Of a stretch of 64,000 bases of DNA, positions 53,702-62,253 are shown piece after piece. This stretch comes from Paenibacillus pedocola. Its GTDB lineage: Bacteria > Bacillota > Bacilli > Paenibacillales > Paenibacillaceae. Position 1 is the first letter of the stretch. Each line of letters opens with the position of its first letter. The notes under the pieces were generated by a model, which saw only the letters and a program-made list of their open reading frames with translations, did not search any database and was not told the DNA's origin. Both the position numbers and the translations under genes were made by a program. Location: the NCBI RefSeq assembly GCF_031599675.1, contig NZ_CP134223.1:3224001-3288000 (forward strand). Reading direction: 5' to 3'.

Positions 53702-56404
53702 ATGGCACCTCACCGAACCGGCGCTGCTGTCCTGATGGAGCAGACTTCAGGGAACCCGGCAGAGAAAAAACGCGGCAGGTTAAAAATCTTTTTTGGATAT
53801 GCCGAGGGGGTTGGCAAGACCTGTGCCATGCTGTATGCCGCTCTTGAGGAGCAGAAGGAGGGTACGGATGTCGTCGCCGGATACATTGAGGCCCATCACC
53901 GTCCGGAAACAGCGGCTCTTGCGGATGGTCTGGAACGGCTTCCATTGCTGGGGCTTCCCTCAAAAACAGCCGTAATCCGTGAATTTGATCTGGATCAGGC
54001 GATCCGCAGACGGCCGGACCTGATTCTGCTGGATGAACTGGCTCATCATAACGCTGCCGGCTGCCGGCACAAAAAAAGATACCAGGATGTCGAGGAGCTG
54101 CTGCGGTCGGGAATTAACGTATATACAACAATCAATGTCCAGCATATAGAAAGCCTGCATGATGTTGTTTCAGCAATTACCGGCAACCCCGTAACTGAAC
54201 GCATACCGGATAGTGTATTTGACAGTGCGGATCAGATCGAACTCGTCGACATTCCACCCGATGATCTGATTGAACGTCTGAACAAAGGAAAGCTCTATCC
54301 TGGTGAGCAGGGGGAAGAGGCGGCCGGATCTCCTGTATTTGTCAAAAACAAGCTAATCGCCTTGCGGGAAATCGCATTACGTTATACCGCGGATCAGCTG
54401 AACCGTATCGCTCAGCGATACAGTGAAAGGGCGAATAAGAATACTTATAACACAGCAGATCATATTCTAGTCTGTCTGTCTTCCGCTGCCTCAAGTAAAA
54501 AGGTAATCCGCACAGCAGCTAGGATGGCTGAAGCTTTCCGCGGATCTTTTACGGCACTCTATGTAGAAACGCCAAAAACCAAAGACCTCACACCCAAAAG
54601 CAAGGCGGAGCTCAGAGAAAATCTGCGGCTCGCCGAACAGCTTGGTGCGCAGCTTGCCACGGTATATGGTGAAGATGTCTCTGGTCAGATTGCGGAATAT
54701 GCCAAATCAAGCCGGGTCACCAAGATTGTGATCGGCCGTTCCCAGAGCAGTAAAAAAAGATGGCTCACTAAAACCAGTCTGGTAGATAAGCTGACTGCGC
54801 TGGCACCAAATATTGATATACACATTATTCCCGATACCCAACCGGCTCCCTATAACAGATTTCCGGCCTATGTGAAGCCGCGCCTCTCACTGGCAGACAC
54901 CTTGAAGACGATCGGGATTCTGACGGTTTGCACCTTAATCGGACTGTGGTTTCAATTTCTAGGATTCCGGGAAGCGAATATCATTACGGTGTACATTTTG
55001 GGAGTTCTGCTGAATGCTATGGTTACCAGCGGCAGGCTTTACAGTGCGATAACTTCGATCTTAAGCGTGCTTGTCTTCAACTTTTTCTTCACTAAGCCTT
55101 ATTTCTCTTTAGAAGCGCATGATTCCGGGTATCCGGTTACCTTTCTGGTCATGCTGCTGGCTTCTATTATAAGCAGTACACTTACCATGCGGATCAAGGA
55201 ACAGGCGCGCCAATCTGCGCAAAAAGCGTACCGGACTGAAGTACTCTTAGAGACAAGCCGTAAGCTGCAGCAGGCGGAGGGTGCCCCGGCGATCGTCAAT
55301 GAAACTGCAATCCAAATGGTGAAGCTGCTGGACCGGACGGTCATATTCTACCCCGTGGAGCAGGACAACTTAGCCGAGCCGCTTATTTTTCCAAAGTTAG
55401 AATCAGCGGTAAATCCCCGGGCATATACCGGTGTGAACGAATGGGCTGTTGCAGATTGGGTGTACAAGAACAATAAGCGGGCCGGAGCAACCACGGATAC
55501 CTTTTCGGCTGCCAGTTGTCTGTACCATGCCGTCCGTGGCGGGGATACCGTATTCGCAGTAGCTGCCATTGTGATGGACCAGGAAGAGCCATTGGAAATT
55601 TTCGAGAAAAGCCTTATGATTGCCATGCTCGGAGAATGTGCGCTCGCACTGGAGAAAGAGCTGCTGAATGAGCGGCAAAAGGAAATCTCGCTGCAAATCC
55701 AGCAGGAACAGCTGCGCGCCAATCTGCTGCGGGGGATCTCCCATGATCTGCGTACGCCGCTTACCAGTATTTCCGGTAATGCCGGAATTCTTATGGGAAA
55801 CTCTATGGTGTTGAGCGAGGAACAGAAAACAGGCTTGTACACGGATATATATGACGACTCCATGTGGCTGATCAACCTGGTGGAGAATTTACTGTCCATT
55901 ACGCGGATTGACAATGGCAGCTTAAATCTGAATTTTCAGGCGGAGCTGCTGGAAGAGGTTATTGCTGAAGCGCTGATGCATGTTAACCGCAACAGTGTAG
56001 AGCACACTATTCAAACGATGCTGGAAGATGAGCTGCTAATGGCCAAAATGGATTCCCGGCTGATTGTTCAGGTTCTCATTAATTTAGTGGACAACGCAAT
56101 CAAATATACTCAAGCCGGTTCGAAAATCATTGTGTCGGCGAGACGCGAACAACAACGGGTAAGGGTCGAAATATCCGATAACGGCCCCGGGATATCTGAG
56201 GAAGCCAAGAGCAAGCTGTTTGATATGTTTTATACGGCAGACAATCAACGCGGAGACAGCCGCCGCGGCTTGGGGCTGGGGCTGTCACTGTGCAAATCGA
56301 TAGTGCATGCTCATGGAGGTACAATTGAAGTAAAGAATAATGTTCCGCAGGGCACGGTGTTCAGCTTCACCCTGCAGGCTGAGGAGGTGAATGTTCATGA
56401 ATAA
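53702..56404 (+). CDS. kdpD: Sensor histidine kinase KdpD
   Basis: 900 residues from ATG 53702 (AAAGGGG upstream). Domains in order: KdpD N-terminal P-loop domain with Walker A GYAEGVGKT at 32-40 and DELAHHN; a Usp domain at about 255-380 (HILVCLSSAASSKKV, with FTALY); four close transmembrane helices at about 400-500; a GAF-like domain; HisKA with HDLRTPLTSISGN; and HATPase with NLVDNAIKYT. It senses K+ limitation and phosphorylates KdpE. The Usp stretch is close to the S. aureus KdpD c-di-AMP motif. It overlaps kdpE by eight bases. Confidence 0.93.
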   Translation: MAPHRTGAAVLMEQTSGNPAEKKRGRLKIFFGYAEGVGKTCAMLYAALEEQKEGTDVVAGYIEAHHRPETAALADGLERLPLLGLPSKTAVIREFDLDQAIRRRPDLILLDELAHHNAAGCRHKKRYQDVEELLRSGINVYTTINVQHIESLHDVVSAITGNPVTERIPDSVFDSADQIELVDIPPDDLIERLNKGKLYPGEQGEEAAGSPVFVKNKLIALREIALRYTADQLNRIAQRYSERANKNTYNTADHILVCLSSAASSKKVIRTAARMAEAFRGSFTALYVETPKTKDLTPKSKAELRENLRLAEQLGAQLATVYGEDVSGQIAEYAKSSRVTKIVIGRSQSSKKRWLTKTSLVDKLTALAPNIDIHIIPDTQPAPYNRFPAYVKPRLSLADTLKTIGILTVCTLIGLWFQFLGFREANIITVYILGVLLNAMVTSGRLYSAITSILSVLVFNFFFTKPYFSLEAHDSGYPVTFLVMLLASIISSTLTMRIKEQARQSAQKAYRTEVLLETSRKLQQAEGAPAIVNETAIQMVKLLDRTVIFYPVEQDNLAEPLIFPKLESAVNPRAYTGVNEWAVADWVYKNNKRAGATTDTFSAASCLYHAVRGGDTVFAVAAIVMDQEEPLEIFEKSLMIAMLGECALALEKELLNERQKEISLQIQQEQLRANLLRGISHDLRTPLTSISGNAGILMGNSMVLSEEQKTGLYTDIYDDSMWLINLVENLLSITRIDNGSLNLNFQAELLEEVIAEALMHVNRNSVEHTIQTMLEDELLMAKMDSRLIVQVLINLVDNAIKYTQAGSKIIVSARREQQRVRVEISDNGPGISEEAKSKLFDMFYTADNQRGDSRRGLGLGLSLCKSIVHAHGGTIEVKNNVPQGTVFSFTLQAEEVNVHE

Positions 56405-57113
56405 ACCATTGATTCTTGTTGTAGAGGATGACAAGCCGATCCGCAAGCTGATTACGACCACGCTGGAGACACAAGGCTACAAATATCATACAGCTGAGAC
56501 CGGCGAAGCATCGATCTTAGAGGCGGTGTCCCATCAGCCGGATATAATGATTCTGGATTTGGGGCTGCCGGATATGGATGGTGTGGACATTATCAAAAAA
56601 GTCCGGTCCTGGTCGAATATTCCCATTATTGTTGTCAGCGCACGCAGCGAGGACCGTGACAAAATTGATGCACTGGATGCAGGTGCAGATGATTATCTGA
56701 CAAAACCGTTCAGTGTGGAGGAGCTGCTCGCCCGGCTGCGGGTCAGTCTGCGGCGTATCCGCTATGACAGTGACAAGCTGCAGAAGGATGCGTCGGTTTT
56801 TACCAACGGGAATTTAAAAATCGATTATGCCGCAGGCTGCGTATGGATGGAACAGGAAGAAATCCACCTGACCCCGATTGAATATAAGCTGCTGTGTCTG
56901 CTGGCCAAGAACGCAGGCAAAGTATTGACGCATAATTATATCCTGAAGGAAATCTGGGGCAGTCACACCTATGATATCCCTGCCCTGCGTGTATTTATGG
57001 CGACTCTGCGCAAAAAAATCGAAAAATCACCTTCGCAGTCTAAGATCATCCAGACCCACATCGGAGTCGGCTACAGGATGCTGCAGGCAGGAGAAGATAG
57101 CAGAGTTATCTGA
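56397..57113 (+). CDS. kdpE: Response regulator KdpE
   Basis: 238 residues from ATG 56397; ATG 56391 is possible but sits only three bases from GAGGAGG. The receiver domain has EDD at 10-12 and the phosphorylation site Asp54 (MILDLG). The OmpR/PhoB winged-helix is at about 140-235 (EIHLTPIEYKLLCLLAKNAGKVL). It should activate the kdp promoters; direct repeats of the expected type lie upstream of kdpD and of both small-ORF regions. It overlaps kdpD, so the two proteins are made in step. Confidence 0.93.
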   Translation: MNKPLILVVEDDKPIRKLITTTLETQGYKYHTAETGEASILEAVSHQPDIMILDLGLPDMDGVDIIKKVRSWSNIPIIVVSARSEDRDKIDALDAGADDYLTKPFSVEELLARLRVSLRRIRYDSDKLQKDASVFTNGNLKIDYAAGCVWMEQEEIHLTPIEYKLLCLLAKNAGKVLTHNYILKEIWGSHTYDIPALRVFMATLRKKIEKSPSQSKIIQTHIGVGYRMLQAGEDSRVI

Positions 57114-57188
57114 TTTTTTCAAAATTAATATCAATATGAGATGAGCCATGTTCTTCCGGGAGCATGGTTTTTTTGCTGTTGCTTCATC

Positions 57189-57260
57189 TCTTAATGCAAT
57201 CTATATTCCCTCGCGGTAACCCTAATCCAGTACTAACGGCCAGAGTGGTACGCTGAACAG
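57189..57260 (+). promoter_or_regulatory. Second KdpE-type promoter copy
   Basis: TCTTAATGC at 57189 and the diverged TCTATATTC at 57200 are followed by AACCCTAA, then CTAA-GG and GCTGAA. The whole 70-base stretch is about three-quarters identical, without gaps, to that at 57462. Confidence 0.55.
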
Positions 57261-57293
57261 GAAGAATATTGCACAGCAGAAGGGGTCTTATTG

Positions 57294-57467
57294 ATGAATG
57301 AATGGCTGCAAAATATCGGTCTATTCTCCGTGGTACTGTTACTGCTCTATACCATTAAGAAAGGTTATGATCAATACGACTTAAAAGGGATAGGTGATTA
57401 TGAGGATGTTGAAGTCACGAGGCAGGCTGAGGAAGTGGTCCAGAGTCTCCGCTCACGCAAATCTTAA
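57294..57467 (+). CDS. Small single-span membrane protein in the kdp locus
   Basis: 57 residues. One hydrophobic helix (IGLFSVVLLLLYTI) is followed by a charged tail (KKGYDQYDLKGIGDYEDVE). AAGGGG lies about 8 bases before the ATG. It sits between kdpE and kdpF under its own promoter copy, and its stop codon falls inside the next TCTTAATGC repeat. I know no named family. Confidence 0.5.
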   Translation: MNEWLQNIGLFSVVLLLLYTIKKGYDQYDLKGIGDYEDVEVTRQAEEVVQSLRSRKS

Positions 57468-57535
57468 TGCAATCTTAATTCTGTCAGATTAACCCTAACC
57501 CTGAACTAATGGCAGGGGTGTTAAGCTGAAAATCA
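57462..57535 (+). promoter_or_regulatory. Third KdpE-type promoter copy, before kdpFABC
   Basis: TCTTAATGC at 57462 and TCTTAATTC at 57473 keep the 11-base period. It precedes the small ORF and kdpFABC and probably drives the transporter operon. Confidence 0.6.
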
Positions 57536-57588
57536 GAAAGAGATGCTAAAGAGACAGATCATGATGGAGAGGAATGGTGAGGACGATG

Positions 57589-57696
57589 ATGGACGTGTAT
57601 ATGGTAGCAGTGCTCGCTGTAATATTCGGAGTTTTCTACGCATTTGCACAGTGGTGCGGGCATGTGGCTGAGGACAAGGGAGGGACAGAGTTATGA
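57589..57696 (+). CDS. Small membrane protein preceding kdpF
   Basis: 35 residues with one helix (MVAVLAVIFGVFYAFAQW) and a short charged tail. GGTGAGG lies six bases before ATG 57589 (57586 also possible). Its TGA overlaps the kdpF ATG by four bases, which implies translational coupling with the K+ pump. Function unknown. Confidence 0.5.
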   Translation: MDVYMVAVLAVIFGVFYAFAQWCGHVAEDKGGTEL

Positions 57697-57770
57697 CAGT
57701 GGTATTAACAGTAACTCTTCTGTTGTTTCTGTATCTGGTATACGCCTTGATTCATCCGGAGAAATTCTAA
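57693..57770 (+). CDS. kdpF: K+-transporting ATPase small subunit KdpF
   Basis: 25 residues, a single hydrophobic helix ending in YLVYALIHPEKF, the hallmark of KdpF, which stabilises the KdpFABC complex. ATG overlaps the previous stop; kdpA follows 33 bases later. Confidence 0.85.
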   Translation: MTVVLTVTLLLFLYLVYALIHPEKF

Positions 57771-57803
57771 TTAACTAGAGCTATATATTAAGGAGGGTCA
57801 TTC

Positions 57804-59480
57804 GTGGGCATTGTGCAAATTATCGTAGTCATTGCCATACTGCTGCTGCTGGTAAAACCGGCAGGTACTTATTTATATCATGTATTCTCAAATGAACCGA
57901 ACAAGACAGACCGCATTTTCGGCGGTGTCGAACGCGGGATCTTCAAACTAAGCGGCCTTAACAAGCGGGACGGAATGTCGTGGAAAACCTATGCCATAAG
58001 CTTTTTGACGACTAACATTGTACTGGTTGCCTTCGGTTACATCGTTCTCCGGTTACAGGCGGGCCTGCCGCTCAATCCAAACGGGACATCCGGAATGGAA
58101 CAGACGCTTACTTTTAACACAGTGATCAGTTTTATTACCAACACCAATCTGCAGCATTACAGCGGGGAGACAGGACTTTCTTATTTCTCGCAGATGGCTG
58201 TAATCACGATGTTCATGTTTACTTCTGCTGCCAGCGGTTTTTCTGTAGCTGTAGCTTTTGTCAGAGGGATTACCGGAAGAAGTTCTCTGGGGAATTTCTT
58301 CGAAGACTTTGTCAAGGCGATTACCCGGGTGTTTCTGCCGCTTGCACTGCTTATTACCCTGGTGCTGGTTGGATTGCAGGTTCCGCAGACTTTGAAGCCT
58401 ACGATTCAGTTAACAACGTTAGAAGGTCAAGTGCAGCAGATTGCTACAGGTCCGGTCGCTTCACTGGAATCGATCAAACATCTGGGTACCAACGGCGGCG
58501 GATTCTTCGGAGCCAACTCGGCGCATCCGTTCGAGAACCCGTCACCGCTCACGAATGTAATCGAAATCCTGTCGATGTGGATGCTGCCGGCAGCACTTCC
58601 CTATATGTACGGATTGTTCGCCAAAAACAAACGGCAGGGCTGGGGAATTTTCGCTGCCATGATGACACTGTTCGTACTGCTGCTGTCGCTTAACTATTAT
58701 GCGGAGAGCAGCGGGAATCCTGCGATAAATGCGATGGGAATCGATGCTTCACAGGGCAGCATGGAGGGAAAAGAGGTACGCTTCGGCATACCGCAATCCG
58801 CCTTGTTCACAACGGTGACGACTGCGGCTACGACTGGCAGTGTTAACAATATGCATGATACACAGACACCGCTTGGCAGTATAACTCCGCTGGCACTGAT
58901 GATGCTTAATAATGTGTTCGGAGGCAAAGGCGTCGGCTTGGTGAACATGCTGATGTACGCCATCCTCGCTGTCTTCCTCTGCGGACTGATGGTCGGCAGG
59001 ACACCGGAATTTCTCGGCCGCAAGATTGAAGCCCGGGAGATGAAGCTGATCGCGGTCGCCATTCTGATCCATCCGCTGATTATTCTGGTTCCTACCGCCG
59101 CCTCATTCCTGACGGATTTGGGTCAAGGTGCAATCAGTAATCCGGGATACCACGGTCTTACACAAGTCCTGTACGAATACGTCTCTTCTGCGGCGAACAA
59201 CGGTTCAGGCTTTGAGGGGCTTGCGGATAATAATACCTTCTGGAATATGATGACCGGGGTGGTCATGCTGCTCGGACGGTATGTTTCCGTTATCGCTCTG
59301 CTGGCTGTTGCAGGTTCGCTCCTCCGCAAGCAACCTGTTCCGGAGACGATCGGCACCTTCCGCACAGACAACGGCCTGTTCACCGGTATTCTTATCGCCA
59401 CGGTGCTGATTATCGGTGCGCTGACATTCCTGCCGGTTGTGGTACTTGGGCCGATTGCTGAACATTTGACTCTACGCTAG
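57804..59480 (+). CDS. kdpA: K+-transporting ATPase channel-like subunit KdpA
   Basis: 558 residues, about ten transmembrane helices, with a selectivity-filter block TNGGGFFGANSAHPFENP. GTG 57804 is six bases after AAGGAGGG. KdpA binds and passes K+ in the KdpFABC pump. It is in one operon with kdpF, kdpB and kdpC. Confidence 0.96.
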   Translation: MGIVQIIVVIAILLLLVKPAGTYLYHVFSNEPNKTDRIFGGVERGIFKLSGLNKRDGMSWKTYAISFLTTNIVLVAFGYIVLRLQAGLPLNPNGTSGMEQTLTFNTVISFITNTNLQHYSGETGLSYFSQMAVITMFMFTSAASGFSVAVAFVRGITGRSSLGNFFEDFVKAITRVFLPLALLITLVLVGLQVPQTLKPTIQLTTLEGQVQQIATGPVASLESIKHLGTNGGGFFGANSAHPFENPSPLTNVIEILSMWMLPAALPYMYGLFAKNKRQGWGIFAAMMTLFVLLLSLNYYAESSGNPAINAMGIDASQGSMEGKEVRFGIPQSALFTTVTTAATTGSVNNMHDTQTPLGSITPLALMMLNNVFGGKGVGLVNMLMYAILAVFLCGLMVGRTPEFLGRKIEAREMKLIAVAILIHPLIILVPTAASFLTDLGQGAISNPGYHGLTQVLYEYVSSAANNGSGFEGLADNNTFWNMMTGVVMLLGRYVSVIALLAVAGSLLRKQPVPETIGTFRTDNGLFTGILIATVLIIGALTFLPVVVLGPIAEHLTLR

Positions 59481-59498
59481 GGGAGAGGAAGAACAGAA

Positions 59499-61532
59499 AT
59501 GAGTACTGTACAGAAAAAGAAACTGCTGAGTGGCCCGATGATACGAAGTGCGGTCAAGGACAGCTTTGTGAAGCTGAATCCGGTGACCTTAATGAAGAAT
59601 CCGGTCATGTTCGTTGTTGAAATAGGTACGTTTATTGTCCTGCTGATGGTGATGTTCCAAGGTTACTTTAAGTCAACTGAAGCTATAGGATTCAATATTA
59701 CGGTATTCTTCATCCTGCTGGTTACTGTATTGTTCGCCAACTTCGCAGAAGCACTTGCGGAGGGGCGCGGCAAAGCGCAGGCGGATTCCCTAAAGAAGAC
59801 GAAACAGGATATCTCCGCGAACAAGGTGGCTGGAGGTTCGATTAAGGTCGTAGCTTCTTCCGAGCTGCGCAAAGGAGATATCGTCGTAGTCAGCCAAGGT
59901 GAACTGATTCCCGGCGACGGTGAAGTCATTGAAGGCTTGGCCTCAGTGGATGAATCCGCGATTACGGGCGAGTCGGCTCCTGTCATTAAGGAAGCGGGCG
60001 GAGACTTCAACTCGGTAACCGGCGGCACCAGAGTTGTTAGTGATGAGATTAAGGTGCGGATTACCAGTGATCCCGGCGAGTCCTTCCTGGACCGGATGAT
60101 TTCCTTGGTCGAAGGGGCGAAGCGCCAGAAGACACCGAACGAAATCGCGCTGAATACCCTTTTGATCAGCTTGACGATTATATTTATGATTGTTGTGGTT
60201 ACGCTGCGTCCTATTGCGGCCTACCTTAACGTTGATCTGGAAATACCGGTATTGATCGCACTGCTGGTCTGTCTAATCCCAACGACAATCGGCGGACTGC
60301 TCTCGGCTATCGGGATAGCGGGGATGGACCGTGTGACCCAATTCAACGTACTGGCGATGTCCGGCAAGGCTGTTGAAGCCGCCGGGGATATCAATACGAT
60401 GATTCTGGATAAGACCGGGACGATTACCTTCGGGAACCGGATGGCGAGCGAATTTGTTCCTGTTGGCAAGGAGACGGAGGAAGATGTGGCCGTATGGTCA
60501 GTGCTCAGCTCACTAAAGGATGAGACCCCGGAAGGACGTTCTGTCATTGAACTCGTCAAAAAGCTGGGATATAACTACGATACCGGACTTGCGTCAGGAG
60601 CAGAGTTCATAGAATTCCGGGCTGAAACCAGGATGAGTGGAATGGATCTGTCGGATGGACATAAAGTCCGCAAAGGGGCCGTGGATTCCGTCAAACGTTG
60701 GGTGGCTTCTCAAGGAGGAGTCATACCGGATAACCTGGATCAGCAATCGAACATCATTGCCGGCAAAGGCGGCACTCCGCTCGCTGTAGCAGTAGATAAC
60801 CGCATCTACGGACTCATTTACCTGAAGGATACCGTTAAGCCTGGAATGAAGGAGCGGTTCGAAGAGCTGCGTAAAATGGGAATCAAAACCATTATGTGTA
60901 CTGGTGACAACCCGCTTACTGCAGCAACGATAGCCGCTGAAGCGGGTGTGGACGGATTTATTGCCGAAAGTACACCGGAGAACAAAATAGAGGTCATTCG
61001 CCGTGAGCAGAAGGAAGGCAAGCTGGTGGCCATGACGGGTGACGGCACCAACGATGCGCCGGCACTGGCGCAAGCGGATGTGGGGCTGGCAATGAACAGC
61101 GGCACTTCAGCTGCCAAAGAAGCGGCCAATATGGTTGATCTGGACTCCGACCCGTCCAAGATTATTGAGGTTGTGGCGATCGGCAAGCAGCTGCTCATGA
61201 CACGTGGCGCACTGACCACGTTCAGTATCGCCAATGATATTGCCAAGTATTTTGCCATCATCCCCGCGATGTTCACACTGGCTATTCCGGAGATGGAAGT
61301 GCTGAATATTATGGGACTTGGCTCGCCAAGCTCGGCGATTATCTCCGCGCTGATCTTTAACGCGATCATTATCCCGCTGCTGATCCCGCTTGCCATGAGG
61401 GGCGTATCCTATAAGCCAATGAGCTCCACCAGGCTGCTGCGGCGCAATATTTTCATCTATGGGTTCGGTGGAGTGGTTGTGCCTTTCCTCGGCATTAAGC
61501 TGATTGATATGGTTGTCAGCCTTTGGATCTAG
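59499..61532 (+). CDS. kdpB: K+-transporting P-type ATPase subunit KdpB
   Basis: 677 residues. The P-type motif [10 protein letters not shown] carries the phosphorylated Asp; the TGES actuator motif reads AITGESAPV; the hinge is [18 protein letters not shown]. KdpB hydrolyses ATP to drive K+ import through KdpA. It is 18 bases after kdpA. Confidence 0.96.
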   Translation: MSTVQKKKLLSGPMIRSAVKDSFVKLNPVTLMKNPVMFVVEIGTFIVLLMVMFQGYFKSTEAIGFNITVFFILLVTVLFANFAEALAEGRGKAQADSLKKTKQDISANKVAGGSIKVVASSELRKGDIVVVSQGELIPGDGEVIEGLASVDESAITGESAPVIKEAGGDFNSVTGGTRVVSDEIKVRITSDPGESFLDRMISLVEGAKRQKTPNEIALNTLLISLTIIFMIVVVTLRPIAAYLNVDLEIPVLIALLVCLIPTTIGGLLSAIGIAGMDRVTQFNVLAMSGKAVEAAGDINTMILDKTGTITFGNRMASEFVPVGKETEEDVAVWSVLSSLKDETPEGRSVIELVKKLGYNYDTGLASGAEFIEFRAETRMSGMDLSDGHKVRKGAVDSVKRWVASQGGVIPDNLDQQSNIIAGKGGTPLAVAVDNRIYGLIYLKDTVKPGMKERFEELRKMGIKTIMCTGDNPLTAATIAAEAGVDGFIAESTPENKIEVIRREQKEGKLVAMTGDGTNDAPALAQADVGLAMNSGTSAAKEAANMVDLDSDPSKIIEVVAIGKQLLMTRGALTTFSIANDIAKYFAIIPAMFTLAIPEMEVLNIMGLGSPSSAIISALIFNAIIIPLLIPLAMRGVSYKPMSSTRLLRRNIFIYGFGGVVVPFLGIKLIDMVVSLWI

Positions 61533-61571
61533 AGTAATTAGTTATAGCGGCAGAAAGGATGAACATTAATA

Positions 61572-62186
61572 ATGTTAAATCATGAATCCAACCAGCAATC
61601 TTCCATTTCCAAAACCTCTTATTTCATAAGCATAGTAAGACTCAGCGCCGTATTTATTATTCTTTGCGGAATTGTTTATCCGCTGGCCTCGACTGCGCTT
61701 GCCCAGGTATTTATGCCTTCTCAGGCTAACGGCAGCCTGCTGAAGAACAGCAGCGGCGAGGTTGTCGGCTCCGAGCTGATCGGACAGAGCTTCACAGATC
61801 CGTCGTTATTTCAAGGCCGGGTATCGAGCATTAATTACAAGGCTGAAGCTTCGGGCTCGAACAATTATGGCCCGTCCAATCCGGATATGCTGCAGCGTAC
61901 CAGTGAGAGTATCGCACAATGGAAGAAGGATAACCCGGAGGTGCCAATTAGTGAATTGCCCGTTGATCTGATTACGAATTCCGGATCGGGTCTTGATCCC
62001 CATATCTCGCCTGCAGCTGCCAGGGTGCAAATTCCCAGAATCAGTAACCTGACCGGCATTCCAGCGGATCAGCTTGAGGAGCTGATAGTGAAGACGACCG
62101 AAGGCCGTGACCTGGGCGTGTTCGGCGAGGAACGTGTAAATGTGCTGAAGCTCAATTTGGCTCTTTCAGAATTATCTGCGAAATAA
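61572..62186 (+). CDS. kdpC: K+-transporting ATPase subunit KdpC
   Basis: 204 residues with one N-terminal transmembrane helix and the conserved extracellular segment [18 protein letters not shown]...[10 protein letters not shown]. KdpC assists ATP binding and complex assembly. Last of the kdpFABC genes. Confidence 0.94.
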   Translation: MLNHESNQQSSISKTSYFISIVRLSAVFIILCGIVYPLASTALAQVFMPSQANGSLLKNSSGEVVGSELIGQSFTDPSLFQGRVSSINYKAEASGSNNYGPSNPDMLQRTSESIAQWKKDNPEVPISELPVDLITNSGSGLDPHISPAAARVQIPRISNLTGIPADQLEELIVKTTEGRDLGVFGEERVNVLKLNLALSELSAK

Positions 62187-62253
62187 TCCGGCTCTTGCCC
62201 TGTCCGCGCGGTTTGCGGGCAGGGTACTTGCCGGTTATGGATGGAGGATAGGT

